This document shows positions 26,006-35,002 of a stretch of DNA of 64,000 nt, piece by piece. The translations under genes and the position numbers were made by a program. Source of the stretch: Nocardia transvalensis NBRC 15921 (GTDB taxonomy: Bacteria; Actinomycetota; Actinomycetes; Mycobacteriales; Mycobacteriaceae); contig NZ_BAGL01000007.1 in NCBI RefSeq assembly GCF_000308875.1, positions 16,227 to 80,226 of the forward strand, written 5' to 3'. How positions within the stretch are numbered: position 1 is the stretch's first letter; each line of letters starts with the position of its first letter. The notes below the pieces were generated by a model that did not search any database, had not been told where the DNA came from, and was given only the letters and a program-made list of their open reading frames with translations.

Positions 26006-26125
26006 GCCGTCGCGGCGTGCTCTGCCTGTCGTCGCGGCGTGGCCTCCCCGTCGTCCCGGCATGCTCTCCCTTGTCGTCCCGGCATGCTCTTGCTCTTGTT
26101 GTCCCGGCATGCTCTTGGCCGGGAC
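26006..26125. repeat. Array of half hairpin elements ending in a complete copy
   Basis: Five direct repeats of 22-25 bp built on GTCGTCCCGGCATGCTCT or its variant with GCGGCGTG. The last copy is a full hairpin with arms GTCCCGGC/GCCGGGAC and loop ATGCTCTTG. This array occupies the leader region between the TetR gene and purB; no gene is visible here. Confidence 0.7.
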
Positions 26126-26169
26126 CCAGCGGCAGCAACCCGGGGGCGACCGAACATTAGACTGGCGCC

Positions 26170-27591
26170 GTGAGTCTTGTCCCGAACGTCCTCGCCACCC
26201 GGTACGCCAGCCCGCAACTGGTTCAGTTGTGGTCGCCCGAGAACAAGATCGTGCTCGAGCGGCGGCTGTGGCTGGAGGTGCTGCGGGCCCAGGCGGAACT
26301 GGGTATCGATGTGCCCGCCGGGGTCGTCGAGGACTACGAGCGGGTGATCGACCACGTCGACCTCGCCTCCATCGCCGAACGGGAGCGGGTCACCCGGCAC
26401 GACGTGAAGGCGCGCATCGAGGAGTTCAACGCGCTCGCGGGCCACGAGCACATCCACAAGGGGATGACCAGCCGCGACCTCACCGAGAACGTGGAGCAGC
26501 TGCAGGTGCGGCTGTCCCTCGAGCACGTGTACGCGCACGGGGTGGCGGTCGCGGCCCGGCTGGCCGAGCGCGCCGCCGAGTACCGGTCGCTGGTGATGGC
26601 GGGCCGCTCGCACAACGTGGCCGCGCAGGCGACCACGCTCGGCAAGCGATTCGCCAGTGCCGCGGACGAAGTCCTGATCGCCCTGACCCGGCTGCGCGAG
26701 CTGATCGATCGATATCCCTTGCGCGGCATCAAGGGTCCGATGGGCACCGCGCAGGACATGCTCGACCTGCTCGGCGGCGATGCGGCCAAACTGGCCCAGC
26801 TCGAGCAGAAGGTGGCGCGGCACTTGGGATTCGCCACCGTGCTCACCAGCGTCGGCCAGGTGTACCCGCGCTCGCTGGATCACGACGTACTCTCCGCGCT
26901 GGTCCAATTGGGCGCGGGCCCTTCGTCTTTCGCGCACACCGTGCGCCTGATGGCCGGGCACGAGCTGGTCACCGAGGGCTTCCAGCCCGGCCAGGTGGGC
27001 TCCTCGGCCATGCCGCACAAGATGAACACCCGCTCCTGCGAGCGCGTCAACGGATTGCAGGTCGTGCTGCGCGGATACGCGTCGATGGCCGCGGAACTCG
27101 CTGGGGCGCAATGGAACGAGGGCGATGTGTTCTGCTCGGTGGTGCGCCGCGTCGCGCTGCCGGACGCCTTCTTCGCCGTCGACGGCATGATCGAGACCTT
27201 CCTGACCGTCCTCGCAGAATTCGGCGCCTACCCGGCGGTGGTCGAGCGCGAACTCAACCGCTACCTGCCGTTCCTGGCGACCACGCGCATCCTGATGGCA
27301 GCCGTCCGCGCCGGCGTCGGGCGAGAGACCGCGCACGAGGTCATCAAGGAGCACGCGGTCGCGGTCGCGCTGGCCATGCGGGAACAGGGCCGCGAGCCCG
27401 ACCTGCTGGACCGCCTGGCCGCCGACGACCGCATGCCGCTCGACCGCGCCGCCCTCGACGCCGCCCTGGCCGACAGGTCGGCCTTCGTCGGCGCCGCCGA
27501 GGCCCAGGTCACCGACGTCCTCGCCCAGGTCCAGAAGCTGGCCGACGCGAATCCCGACGCGGCCGCCTACACACCGTCGCCCATTCTGTAA
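26170..27591 (+). CDS. purB: Adenylosuccinate lyase
   Basis: 473 aa of the fumarase/aspartase superfamily. It cleaves SAICAR to AICAR and adenylosuccinate to AMP, so it acts twice in purine synthesis. Motifs: GLTSRDLTENV-like segment (KGMTSRDLTENVEQLQ), AGRSHNVAAQATTLGKRF with the catalytic His, and the superfamily signature GSSAMPHKMNTRSCERV on the catalytic loop. GTG start close after the repeat array. In M. tuberculosis purB likewise lies downstream of purD with a TetR gene between. Confidence 0.95.
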   Translation: MSLVPNVLATRYASPQLVQLWSPENKIVLERRLWLEVLRAQAELGIDVPAGVVEDYERVIDHVDLASIAERERVTRHDVKARIEEFNALAGHEHIHKGMTSRDLTENVEQLQVRLSLEHVYAHGVAVAARLAERAAEYRSLVMAGRSHNVAAQATTLGKRFASAADEVLIALTRLRELIDRYPLRGIKGPMGTAQDMLDLLGGDAAKLAQLEQKVARHLGFATVLTSVGQVYPRSLDHDVLSALVQLGAGPSSFAHTVRLMAGHELVTEGFQPGQVGSSAMPHKMNTRSCERVNGLQVVLRGYASMAAELAGAQWNEGDVFCSVVRRVALPDAFFAVDGMIETFLTVLAEFGAYPAVVERELNRYLPFLATTRILMAAVRAGVGRETAHEVIKEHAVAVALAMREQGREPDLLDRLAADDRMPLDRAALDAALADRSAFVGAAEAQVTDVLAQVQKLADANPDAAAYTPSPIL

Positions 27592-27647
27592 CCGTCGGTA
27601 CTCGTAGCCGACGTGTCGGCGCGTGGGACGACGTACTCTGATCGACC

Positions 27648-28082
27648 ATGAACCCGTACACCATCTTCGCCGATATCGTCGCCGGCCGTGCTCCCGCGTC
27701 CACGGTGTACGAGGACGAGGATGTGCTGGCGTTCATGGACATTCGGCCCATGACGCCCGGGCACCTGCTGGTGATCCCGAAGATCCCGGCGCGGAGCCTG
27801 GCCGAACTGGACCCGGAGATCGGAGGCAAGCTGTTCCGGGTCGGGCAGCGGCTGGCGGCGGCACTGCGCGCGTCGGAGGTGCAGTGCGACGGCGTGAACT
27901 TCTTCCTCGCCGACGGTGTCACGGCGGGCCAGGAGGTCTTCCACGTGCACCTGCACGTCATCCCGCGCACCCCCGGCGACGGATTCGGGCTACGCGGGCG
28001 GCCGACCACCCCGCCGCGGGCCGACCTGGACTATCTGGCGTCGTCCGTGCGCGGCGCGCTGGCGCGTGCCGTGCCGCAGTAG
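27648..28082 (+). CDS. HIT-family hydrolase (HinT-like)
   Basis: 144 aa. N-terminal CxxC-less HIT domain: IFADIVAGRAPASTVYEDED, PMTPGHLLVIPK and the triad EVFHVHLHVIPR. Probably a nucleoside phosphoramidase or AMP-lysine hydrolase by family. It follows purB by 56 bases on the same strand and may be co-transcribed. Distinct from the HIT protein beside phoR, with which it shares only the fold motifs. Confidence 0.88.
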   Translation: MNPYTIFADIVAGRAPASTVYEDEDVLAFMDIRPMTPGHLLVIPKIPARSLAELDPEIGGKLFRVGQRLAAALRASEVQCDGVNFFLADGVTAGQEVFHVHLHVIPRTPGDGFGLRGRPTTPPRADLDYLASSVRGALARAVPQ

Positions 28083-28218
28083 TGGTGTGGCGCAGTCGTT
28101 TCGACATACGCGTAGCATTGGTTAGCTGATGTAATGCTGGCTATCCGATTCGTCGGGCTTTATCTAGGTCGTGCGTCACTTTTATTGGCACCTGTGGTGG
28201 GCTGATGGAGGTAGGGGA

Positions 28219-29178
28219 ATGCGGCGAAAAGTCGTTGCCGGTGTTGTGCTCGCTATGGTTCTGGGTGCGTTCGCGCCCTGGGCCGGACCACCTCCGCGCG
28301 CGTCCGCGGCCCGGGTCGTCGGCATCGACGAGCTGAGCCCGACCAGGTCCGCGGTCTTCGTCGATTCCGCCGCGATGGGCCGGACCATCCAGGTCCAGGT
28401 ACTGCATCCCGCCGGCGGCGGCGAGCGTCCCACCTACTACCTGCTCGACGGCCTGGATCCGGGCGCGTTGCAGAGCACCTGGACCAACGCCACCGACGCC
28501 GAACCCTTTTTCGCGGGCAAGAACGTCAACGTCGTGCTGCCGATGGGCGGCCAGGCCAGCTACTACACCGACTGGCAGAGCGACGATCCGCGCTTCGGCC
28601 GCTACCGGTGGGAGACCTTCCTGACCCAGGAACTCCCGCCGATCATCGACGCCACCTTCGCGGGCAACGGCGTGAACGCGATCGGCGGGCTGTCGATGGG
28701 CGGTATCGCGGCCTTCGTCCTGGCCGTCCGCAATCCGGGTATGTACCGCGCGATCGCGGGCTACAGCGCGTGCCCGGACCTCGGGCTCGCCCAGGGCGCG
28801 ATGCTGTTCTCCATCGCCAACCGCGGCGGCAATCCGGGGAACATGTGGGGCGCGCCCGGCAGTCCCGCCTGGGCCGAGCACGATCCGGCGCTGCTGGCGG
28901 ACCGCCTGCGCGGCGCCACGATCTACCTGTCCACCGGCACCGGAATCCCCGGCCCGCACGAGACCGAGATCAAACCGCAGCTGCCGGAGAACCTCTTCTT
29001 CGGCGGCCCGATCGAGGCCGGGGTCGACGTGTGCGTGACGGCCTTCGAGCGGCGGTTGCAGGCGCTGAACATCCCGGCCCGCATCGACCGCAGCCCCGTC
29101 GGCACGCACTCGTGGTCCTACTGGCAGGACACCCTGCACGCGTCCTGGCCGACCGTCGGCACGGCTATCGGGGCGTGA
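28219..29178 (+). CDS. Secreted antigen-85-like mycolyltransferase/esterase
   Basis: 319 aa from the ATG preceded by GGAGGTAGGGG. Signal peptide RRKVVAGVVLAMVLGAF...ASA, cleavage near residue 32. The mature protein is an alpha/beta-hydrolase of the Ag85/esterase D group: YYLLDGLDPG, nucleophile GGLSMGG, and catalytic His in VGTHSWSYWQ near the C-terminus. Ag85 enzymes transfer mycolates to trehalose and arabinogalactan; its presence fits a mycolate-bearing organism. Whether this one is a true mycolyltransferase or a related esterase is uncertain. Confidence 0.85.
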   Translation: MRRKVVAGVVLAMVLGAFAPWAGPPPRASAARVVGIDELSPTRSAVFVDSAAMGRTIQVQVLHPAGGGERPTYYLLDGLDPGALQSTWTNATDAEPFFAGKNVNVVLPMGGQASYYTDWQSDDPRFGRYRWETFLTQELPPIIDATFAGNGVNAIGGLSMGGIAAFVLAVRNPGMYRAIAGYSACPDLGLAQGAMLFSIANRGGNPGNMWGAPGSPAWAEHDPALLADRLRGATIYLSTGTGIPGPHETEIKPQLPENLFFGGPIEAGVDVCVTAFERRLQALNIPARIDRSPVGTHSWSYWQDTLHASWPTVGTAIGA

Positions 29179-29187
29179 CGGCCGCGC

Positions 29188-29409
29188 TCAGGACCCGGTG
29201 GCCCCGGGGCGGTTGAACTCGCCGTCCTTGGCTCCGGCGACGAACGCCGACCACTCGCCGGGCGTGAAGATCAACGTGGGACCGTCCGGATTCTTCGCGT
29301 CCCTCAAGCCGATGTTGCCGCTGGCCAGGAAGGCCACCTCGACACCGCCGGACGCGCTGCTGCGGTGCCACACGGCATCCGGCTCGATCTCGCGATTCTT
29401 CGCTTCCAC
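29188..29409 (-). CDS. DUF397 protein
   Basis: 73-aa DUF397 protein: WHRSSASGGVEVAFL, VGLRDAKNP-like segment (IGLRDAKNPDGPTLIF) and the ending TPGEWSAFVAGAKDGEFN. DUF397 genes usually sit beside an XRE-type regulator gene of the BldD/WhiJ kind and may act as its small partner. No such regulator is adjacent here, so it is an orphan. It ends ten bases from the esterase stop, convergent. Confidence 0.88.
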   Translation of the reverse strand: MEAKNREIEPDAVWHRSSASGGVEVAFLASGNIGLRDAKNPDGPTLIFTPGEWSAFVAGAKDGEFNRPGATGS

Positions 29410-29871
29410 GGGGTAGACAGTAGCCGGGCCCCGCAGTCGCCGATGCGGGAATCCTGATTCGTCAATTTTCCGGTCAGCGCGGATGTCTCCGGGAATTAGA
29501 TCGGTTCTCCGCCCCCGAAAGACGCACCGCTCGGTCGGAAAAATGATTTACCGATCGACTATCTGCCACGGCGGCGGCGACTGATGCCGGAGCCGAGGCG
29601 GACGTGGCGGTTGTCACGGTCACGGCCGGTCGGGAGGCTGCCCGAGCGGCCGCCGGTGAACCGGAAACACAACGGTCATCAGCGTCGGGCAAAGGATCTT
29701 CCGGACCCGGGCACGGGCGGCATTTGTCGGCCGGTGGCGGCATTCTCGTGGTTTACCTCGGCAAGGAATCGGAAACCCAGCTCACTGTGGCAGATTTACG
29801 GCGTCGATCGGCCCCGTGAAGTCGAGTGAGCGCCGCGCCACACCCCACGCACGACAAGGATGGAGCACCGC
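29410..29871. other. About 460 bases without a confident gene
   Basis: Base composition is less GC-rich and more irregular than in the flanking genes. Plus-strand frame ending near 29819 has a plausible C-terminal stretch (ILVVYLGKESETQLTVADL) but no good start or ribosome-binding site, so it may be the remnant of a small gene. The minus-strand frame here is low-complexity Ala/Ser/Pro and looks non-coding. No repeats or RNA genes seen. Confidence 0.5.
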
Positions 29872-30084
29872 ATGGCACCCGTCTTCGACAGTTGCGCGGT
29901 GGTGCCCCGGCACCTCACCGTCGAGCAGGCACACAGCATCTTGCACACCCACCGCAGCTGCCCCACCGATCAATGCCAGCGCCGCAAGGCCGCACTGTAC
30001 TTCCTGATGGACTCTCGCCGTACCGCCCGCGACAACCGGGGTGACCTGCGCCGACCGGCGCCGCGGTCACCAGGGCTGGGGTAA
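29872..30084 (+). CDS. Small protein with an HxxC-x4-C motif
   Basis: 70 aa; start MAPVFDSCAVV with GGAG nine bases upstream. The centre reads HTHRSCPTDQCQRRKAALYF. The same HxxCx4CxRKAA core recurs in the 99-aa membrane protein of the divergent module and in a remnant beside the dehalogenase-like gene. The His and two Cys could bind a metal, but this is inference. No function known to me. Likely a lineage-specific accessory family. Confidence 0.6.
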   Translation: MAPVFDSCAVVPRHLTVEQAHSILHTHRSCPTDQCQRRKAALYFLMDSRRTARDNRGDLRRPAPRSPGLG

Positions 30085-30140
30085 CCCGCCGGACCGGGGG
30101 TGACGGCCGGTGACGCGCGGCGCGCACTACGGTGGAGCGC

Positions 30141-32279
30141 ATGGCTCTCGACAGTGGCACCGGTATTACCCCGCCGTCCGCGAAGCGGGTCCCGACCGAG
30201 CGGGTGCATCACGGCGATACCTTCGTCGACGAGTACGAGTGGTTGCGCGACAAGGACAATCCGGAGGTCATCGCCCACCTCGAGGCGGAGAACGCCTACA
30301 CCGACGCGCAGACCGCCGGGCTGCGGCCGCTGCGCGACAAGATCTTCGACGAGATCAAGGCGCGCACCCAGGAGACCGATCTGTCGGTCCCGGCCCGGAT
30401 GGGCGAGTACTGGTACTACTCACGCAGCTTCGAGGGCAAGCAGTACGGCGTCCACTGCCGCTGTCCGATCGCCGATCCCGACGACTGGACGCCGCCGCGC
30501 CTCGAGGTCGACGCCGCCATCCCCGGCGAGCAGATCCTGCTGGACAGCAATGCCCTTGCCGAGGGGCACGACTTCTTCGCGCTGGGCGCGTTCTCGGTCA
30601 GCCACGACGGCACGCTGCTCGCCTACTCGATGGACACCGTCGGCGACGAGCGGTACGTGCTGCGGTTCAAGGACTTGCGCACCGGCGATCTGCTCGGTGA
30701 CGAGGTTCCCGGCACCGCGCCCGGCGCGACCTGGTCGCTGGACGGGACGCATGTCTTCTATCAGACCGTCGACGAGTCCTGGCGGCCCGACACCGTGTGG
30801 CGGCACCGCCTCGGCACGCCGAAAGACCAGGACGTCAAGGTCTTTCACGAACCGGACGAGCGCTACTGGGTGAGTATCGGCGCCACCCGCTCGGAGAAGT
30901 TCCTGATGATCTGGGTGGGGTCGAAGATCACCAGCGAGGGCTGGATTCTCGAATCCGACGATCCCGAGGGCGAATTCCGCGTCCTGCTGCCCCGGCGCGA
31001 GGGCGTCGAGTACTCCGCCGAGCACGCGGTGGTCGCCGGGCGGGACCGGTTCCTGATCCTGCACAACGATATTGTGGACGGGGTCAAGGCGGAGAACTTC
31101 GTCCTCGCCGACGCCCCGGCGGACGATCCGGCCGATATGACGATCCTGCTCCCGCACCGCGACGATGTGCGGCTCGAGGATATCGACTGCTTCGCCGACC
31201 ATCTGGTGCTGTCCTACCGGCGCGAGGCGCTGCCCCGGGTCGCGGTGTGGCCGTTGACCTCCGGCGGATTCGGCGAGCTGAGCGAAGTGGACTTCGGGCT
31301 GGAACTGTTCGCCGCGGGCGTCGGATCCAATCCGGAATGGGATCAGCCGACGCTGCGGCTCGGCCTGACCTCCTTCATCACCCCGGTCCAGGTCTTCGAC
31401 TACGTGCCGGCCACCGGCGAGCTGCTGCTGCGCAAGGAGCAGACCGTTCTGGGCGGCTACGACGCGAACGACTATGAGCAGCACCGGGATTGGGCGGTCG
31501 CCGAGGACGGCACCCGGATCCCGATCTCGCTGGTGCAGCGGAAGGACGCACCCGCGGGCCCGAAGCCGTTGCTGCTCTACGGGTACGGCTCCTACGAGGC
31601 GAGTATCGATCCGGGGTTCTCCCTGTCGCGACTGTCGCTGCTGGACCGCGGCATGGTGTTCGCGGTGGCGCACGTGCGCGGCGGCGGCGAGATGGGGCGG
31701 CTCTGGTACGAGCACGGCAAGACGCTCACCAAGAAGAACACCTTCACCGACTTCGTCTCCTGCGCAAGGCATCTCGTGGATTCCGGGGTCACCGCGGCCG
31801 ACCGGATGATCGCCGACGGGGGTAGTGCGGGCGGGCTGCTGGTGGGTGCGGTCGCCAACCTCGCCCCCGAGCTGTTCACCGGCATTCTCGCCAACGTGCC
31901 GTTCGTGGATCCGCTGACCTCGATCCTCGACCCGTCGCTGCCGCTGACCGTCATCGAATGGGACGAGTGGGGAAATCCGCTGGCGGACAAGGAAGTCTAC
32001 GACTACATGAAGTCCTACTCGCCGTACGAGAACGTCGAGGCCAAGGACTATCCGGCGATTCTGGCGATCACCAGTCTCAACGACACCCGGGTGCTCTACG
32101 TCGAACCGGCCAAGTGGGTCGCCAAACTGCGCGCCACCAAGACCGGCGACGCGCCGCTGCTGCTCAAGACCGAGATGAGCGCCGGGCACGGCGGGGTCAG
32201 CGGTCGCTACGAGAAGTGGAAGGAAGTGGCGTTCGAGTACGCCTGGGTGCTGGACACGGTCGGCCTGGGCGACGCCTGA
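30141..32279 (+). CDS. S9A prolyl oligopeptidase / oligopeptidase B
   Basis: 712 aa. N-terminal seven-bladed beta-propeller (residues about 70-430) controls access; C-terminal alpha/beta-hydrolase domain carries catalytic Ser in DGGSAGGLLVGA, Asp in TSLNDTRVLYVEPAKW and His in SAGHGGVSGR. It cleaves short peptides after Arg/Lys (PtrB type) or Pro. Cytoplasmic, no signal peptide. Start at the ATG after GGTGGAG; a GTG nine bases earlier is possible. M. tuberculosis has ptrB genes in the equivalent stretch between purB and purQ, supporting an orthologous position. Confidence 0.93.
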   Translation: MALDSGTGITPPSAKRVPTERVHHGDTFVDEYEWLRDKDNPEVIAHLEAENAYTDAQTAGLRPLRDKIFDEIKARTQETDLSVPARMGEYWYYSRSFEGKQYGVHCRCPIADPDDWTPPRLEVDAAIPGEQILLDSNALAEGHDFFALGAFSVSHDGTLLAYSMDTVGDERYVLRFKDLRTGDLLGDEVPGTAPGATWSLDGTHVFYQTVDESWRPDTVWRHRLGTPKDQDVKVFHEPDERYWVSIGATRSEKFLMIWVGSKITSEGWILESDDPEGEFRVLLPRREGVEYSAEHAVVAGRDRFLILHNDIVDGVKAENFVLADAPADDPADMTILLPHRDDVRLEDIDCFADHLVLSYRREALPRVAVWPLTSGGFGELSEVDFGLELFAAGVGSNPEWDQPTLRLGLTSFITPVQVFDYVPATGELLLRKEQTVLGGYDANDYEQHRDWAVAEDGTRIPISLVQRKDAPAGPKPLLLYGYGSYEASIDPGFSLSRLSLLDRGMVFAVAHVRGGGEMGRLWYEHGKTLTKKNTFTDFVSCARHLVDSGVTAADRMIADGGSAGGLLVGAVANLAPELFTGILANVPFVDPLTSILDPSLPLTVIEWDEWGNPLADKEVYDYMKSYSPYENVEAKDYPAILAITSLNDTRVLYVEPAKWVAKLRATKTGDAPLLLKTEMSAGHGGVSGRYEKWKEVAFEYAWVLDTVGLGDA

Positions 32280-32386
32280 TTCGGTAGCGCGAATTCGTCG
32301 GCGCGTCACCCGCGCAGCACGGTGCAGACATCTGCCGCACTCACAGTGGGTGTGATGGGCAGCACCGAAAGGGGGTACGCGCAATC

Positions 32387-33088
32387 ATGCGTGCACAGTT
32401 GATGGTCTCGGTGTCGGGTATTCGTGACACCACTCGCGAGACCGCCATGGCCTTCGCCGAGGAGATGGACCGGCGGGATGTGCGGCTGTCGCTGCTGGTG
32501 GCGCCGCGGTTGAAGGGGAAGTACCGGCTCGCGGACGATCCCGCGACGCAGGAGTGGCTGCGCTCGCGCCGCGAATCCGGCGACGCGATCGTGCTGCACG
32601 GGTACGACCAGGCGGCGACCAAGAGCCGGCGCGCCGAATTCGCCGCGCTGCCCCAGCACGAGGCGCGCCTGCGGCTGATGGCCGCCGACCGCGTGCTGGA
32701 GGGCGTCGGCCTGCGGACCCGGCTATTCGCGGCGCCGCGCTGGAACGCCTCGGAGGGCGCCCTGGCGGCGCTGCCCGCCGTCGGATTCCGGTTGGCGCTC
32801 AGCCTTACCGGCATCCACGACCTGGAACGCGATGTGACGCACCGGGCTTGGGTGCACGGCATCGGCGAGGGCTTCCGCGCCGAACCGTGGTGGTGCCACG
32901 CGCTGGTGATGAGCGCCGCCCGCACCGCCCGCCGCGGCGGCATCCTCCGCCTCGCCGTTTCCGCCGCCCAGCTGAACCGCTCCGCCCCCCGCCGGGCCAT
33001 GCTCGACGCCATCGATCTGGCCCTGTTCCACGAGGCCGTCCCCGAGGTCTACCACTGGGAGCCCTACGCTCCCGCCCGCGCCGCCTGA
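32387..33088 (+). CDS. DUF2334 polysaccharide-deacetylase-like protein
   Basis: 233 aa of the NodB/polysaccharide-deacetylase superfamily (DUF2334). Features: MVSVSGIRDTT (Asp ligand position replaced by weaker residues), IVLHGYDQ with the family His, FAAPRWNASEGALAAL (the PxW motif) and a C-terminal helix with MLDAIDLALFHEAVP. Usual substrates are N-acetylated cell-surface sugars. No signal peptide is visible, unlike many members, so the protein may be cytoplasmic or non-classical. Convergent with lysE across a hairpin element. Confidence 0.8.
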   Translation: MRAQLMVSVSGIRDTTRETAMAFAEEMDRRDVRLSLLVAPRLKGKYRLADDPATQEWLRSRRESGDAIVLHGYDQAATKSRRAEFAALPQHEARLRLMAADRVLEGVGLRTRLFAAPRWNASEGALAALPAVGFRLALSLTGIHDLERDVTHRAWVHGIGEGFRAEPWWCHALVMSAARTARRGGILRLAVSAAQLNRSAPRRAMLDAIDLALFHEAVPEVYHWEPYAPARAA

Positions 33089-33123
33089 GCCCGAAACCCC
33101 CTCTCCGCCAACCCCTCCCCGTT

Positions 33124-33146
33124 TTCCGGCACGCTTTTGGCCGGAA
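33124..33146 (+). repeat. Dispersed hairpin element, copy 5
   Basis: Arms TTCCGGC/GCCGGAA (extendable by one pair), loop ACGCTTTTG. It ends two bases before the lysE stop codon, between convergent genes. Confidence 0.75.
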
Positions 33147-33148
33147 AC

Positions 33149-33940
33149 TTACCCCACCGCCAAACTCACGCCCAGGGCCAGCATGATCACGGCGATGGCG
33201 GAGTCCAAGATTCGCCACGCCGTGGGTCGCGCGAAGACTGGGGCGAGCAGGCGGCCGCCGTAACCGAGGGCGACGAACCACAGCAGGCTCGCGATCATCG
33301 CGCCCGCCGCGAAGTACCAGCGGCCGGGGCCGAAGGTGTTGGCGAAGGTGCCCATCAGGGCGACGGTGTCCAGGTAGACGTGTGGGTTGAGCCAGGTCAG
33401 GGCGACGCAGGTCAGAACCGTGGTCTTCAGCGCGAGCGACGTTCCGGAGGTCGATGATCGGGCGGGCGCGAGAGTGAGGGCGCTGCGGCCCCCATTCGCC
33501 GGGCTCGCCTCATCCGTCATATGCGCACGGCCTGTGGCGTCCCCGTCATCTGTTGCGGCCCGGCCACCCGTCGCCGCCGTGCCCTCGGCGTCCTTTATTG
33601 CCTGCGGGACGGGCCCGCCATCCTCTGCCGCGGTGAGCGCGCCGGGGGAGAGCGCGCGGCGCGCCGCCAGCACCGCGTACCCGATCAGGAACGCCGCGCC
33701 CGCATAGCGCACCACGTCCATCAGCACCGGTGTCGAGGCGAGGAACCTCCCCACACCACCGACACCCGCCGCGATCAGCACCACATCCGACACCGTGCAC
33801 ACCGCGACGACCGCGAGGATGTGCTCGCCGCGAATGCCCTGTCGCAGGACGAACGCGTTCTGCGCGCCGATCGCCACGATCAGCGACAGACCGAAGCCCA
33901 GGCCGGTGAGCAGGGTGGGAAGTGCCGAGGAGACGTTCAC
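33149..33940 (-). CDS. LysE/ArgO-family amino-acid exporter with enlarged loop
   Basis: 263-aa membrane protein of the LysE family: FGLSLIVAIGAQNAFVLRQG at the N-terminus is the family hallmark, followed by about five helices and a last helix IAVIMLALGVSLAVG. Exports lysine or arginine by family. It is longer than usual because a hydrophilic loop of about 70 residues (SPGALTAAEDGG to STSGTSLALK) sits after the third helix. GTG start. Divergent from a LysR-type regulator, the classical lysE-lysG arrangement, so export is probably induced by intracellular basic amino acids. Confidence 0.87.
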   Translation of the reverse strand: MNVSSALPTLLTGLGFGLSLIVAIGAQNAFVLRQGIRGEHILAVVAVCTVSDVVLIAAGVGGVGRFLASTPVLMDVVRYAGAAFLIGYAVLAARRALSPGALTAAEDGGPVPQAIKDAEGTAATGGRAATDDGDATGRAHMTDEASPANGGRSALTLAPARSSTSGTSLALKTTVLTCVALTWLNPHVYLDTVALMGTFANTFGPGRWYFAAGAMIASLLWFVALGYGGRLLAPVFARPTAWRILDSAIAVIMLALGVSLAVG

Positions 33941-33954
33941 GTCATTCGACGTTA

Positions 33955-33989
33955 AGAATCCGTCAGTGAACAGGCAAGCTAAAGATTCT
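33955..33989. promoter_or_regulatory. Inverted repeat in the lysE/lysR promoter region
   Basis: AGAATC and GATTCT face each other across 23 bases in an A/T-richer stretch between the two divergent starts. It is a candidate LysG-type binding site. Arms are only six bases, so this is tentative. Confidence 0.35.
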
Positions 33990-34013
33990 GCGGCATCATT
34001 AGAATTTCTTGAT

Positions 34014-34910
34014 ATGGACCTCCAGTTGGACCAGCTCCGTGCCCTGGACGCGGCAGTCGCCGAGGGCACCCTCGAGGCGGCCGCACACCGGCTGAGCGTG
34101 ACGCCCTCGGCGGTGAGCCAGCGCATCAAGGCCCTGGAGGGCACCGTCGGCCGCATCCTGCTGAAGCGCACGAAACCGGTGCGCCCCACCGAATCCGGGC
34201 TCGCGGTCCTCCGGCTGGCCCGCCAGATCGAACTGCTCTCCGTTGATACCGCGCGCGAATTGGGCACTACCGCAAGCGAATCCGATCCGAGCGCCGGCCA
34301 GGTCCGGATCCCCGTCGCGGTCAACGCCGACTCGCTGGAGACCTGGGTGATACCCGCGCTGGTCCGTGCCCCCGCCGGCGTCTGCTTCGAGATCCACCGC
34401 GAGGACGAGGAACACACCACTCGCCTGCTCCGCGACGGCACCGTCATGGCCGCCATCACCGCCACCGCCCAGCCCGTCCAGGGCTGCAAGGTCGAACGCC
34501 TCGGCGCCATGCGCTACCGCCCCATGGCCACACCCCATTTCGCCCGCACCTGGTTCCCCGAAGGCCCCACCGTCCAGGCCCTCGCCACCGCCCCGGTCGT
34601 CCTCTTCGACCGCAAGGACGACCTCCAGGACCGCCTACTCCGCCGCCGAGCCCGACGTCCCCTCGACCCGCCCCGCCACTACATCCCCTCCTCCACCGGT
34701 TTCGCCGAAGCCGTCCGCCTGGGCCTCGGCTGGGGCATGCTCCCCGACCTCCAATCCGCGACGGCCGAAAATAGCGGTGCCCTAACGGAACTCGGCCGAA
34801 ACCTGCACATAGACGTACCCCTCTACTGGCAGCAGTGGCGCCTCGACTCCCCGGCCCTGAGTGCCGTAGCCGCGCTGATATCCGAAGCCGCCACCGTCAC
34901 CCTCCGCTGA
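34014..34910 (+). CDS. LysR-family regulator (LysG/ArgP type)
   Basis: 298 aa. N-terminal winged HTH: LDQLRALDAAVAEGTLEAAA, RLSVTPSAVSQRIKALE and the wing RPTESGLAVL. A two-lobe effector domain of about 200 residues follows with VAVNADSLETWVIPAL, typical of LysG/ArgP proteins that sense lysine, arginine or histidine. Divergent from its likely target lysE. The C-terminus is complete. Function by family and arrangement. Confidence 0.9.
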   Translation: MDLQLDQLRALDAAVAEGTLEAAAHRLSVTPSAVSQRIKALEGTVGRILLKRTKPVRPTESGLAVLRLARQIELLSVDTARELGTTASESDPSAGQVRIPVAVNADSLETWVIPALVRAPAGVCFEIHREDEEHTTRLLRDGTVMAAITATAQPVQGCKVERLGAMRYRPMATPHFARTWFPEGPTVQALATAPVVLFDRKDDLQDRLLRRRARRPLDPPRHYIPSSTGFAEAVRLGLGWGMLPDLQSATAENSGALTELGRNLHIDVPLYWQQWRLDSPALSAVAALISEAATVTLR

Positions 34911-35002
34911 CGTACACGTACCGCGACACGCGGTGGGCGCTGTCGTTCGGCGATACGCTGAGAACGCGAATCCGATGGCCCGTCCAAGCGAGGAGGGTGG
35001 GC

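Noticed and set aside
25462..27354. 630-codon minus-strand frame opposite the TetR gene and purB
   Set aside because: Low-complexity antisense frame that includes the repeat array; purB on the other strand is certain.
29474..29743. Minus-strand 89-codon frame
   Set aside because: Ala/Ser/Pro low complexity, no Shine-Dalgarno, no family resemblance.
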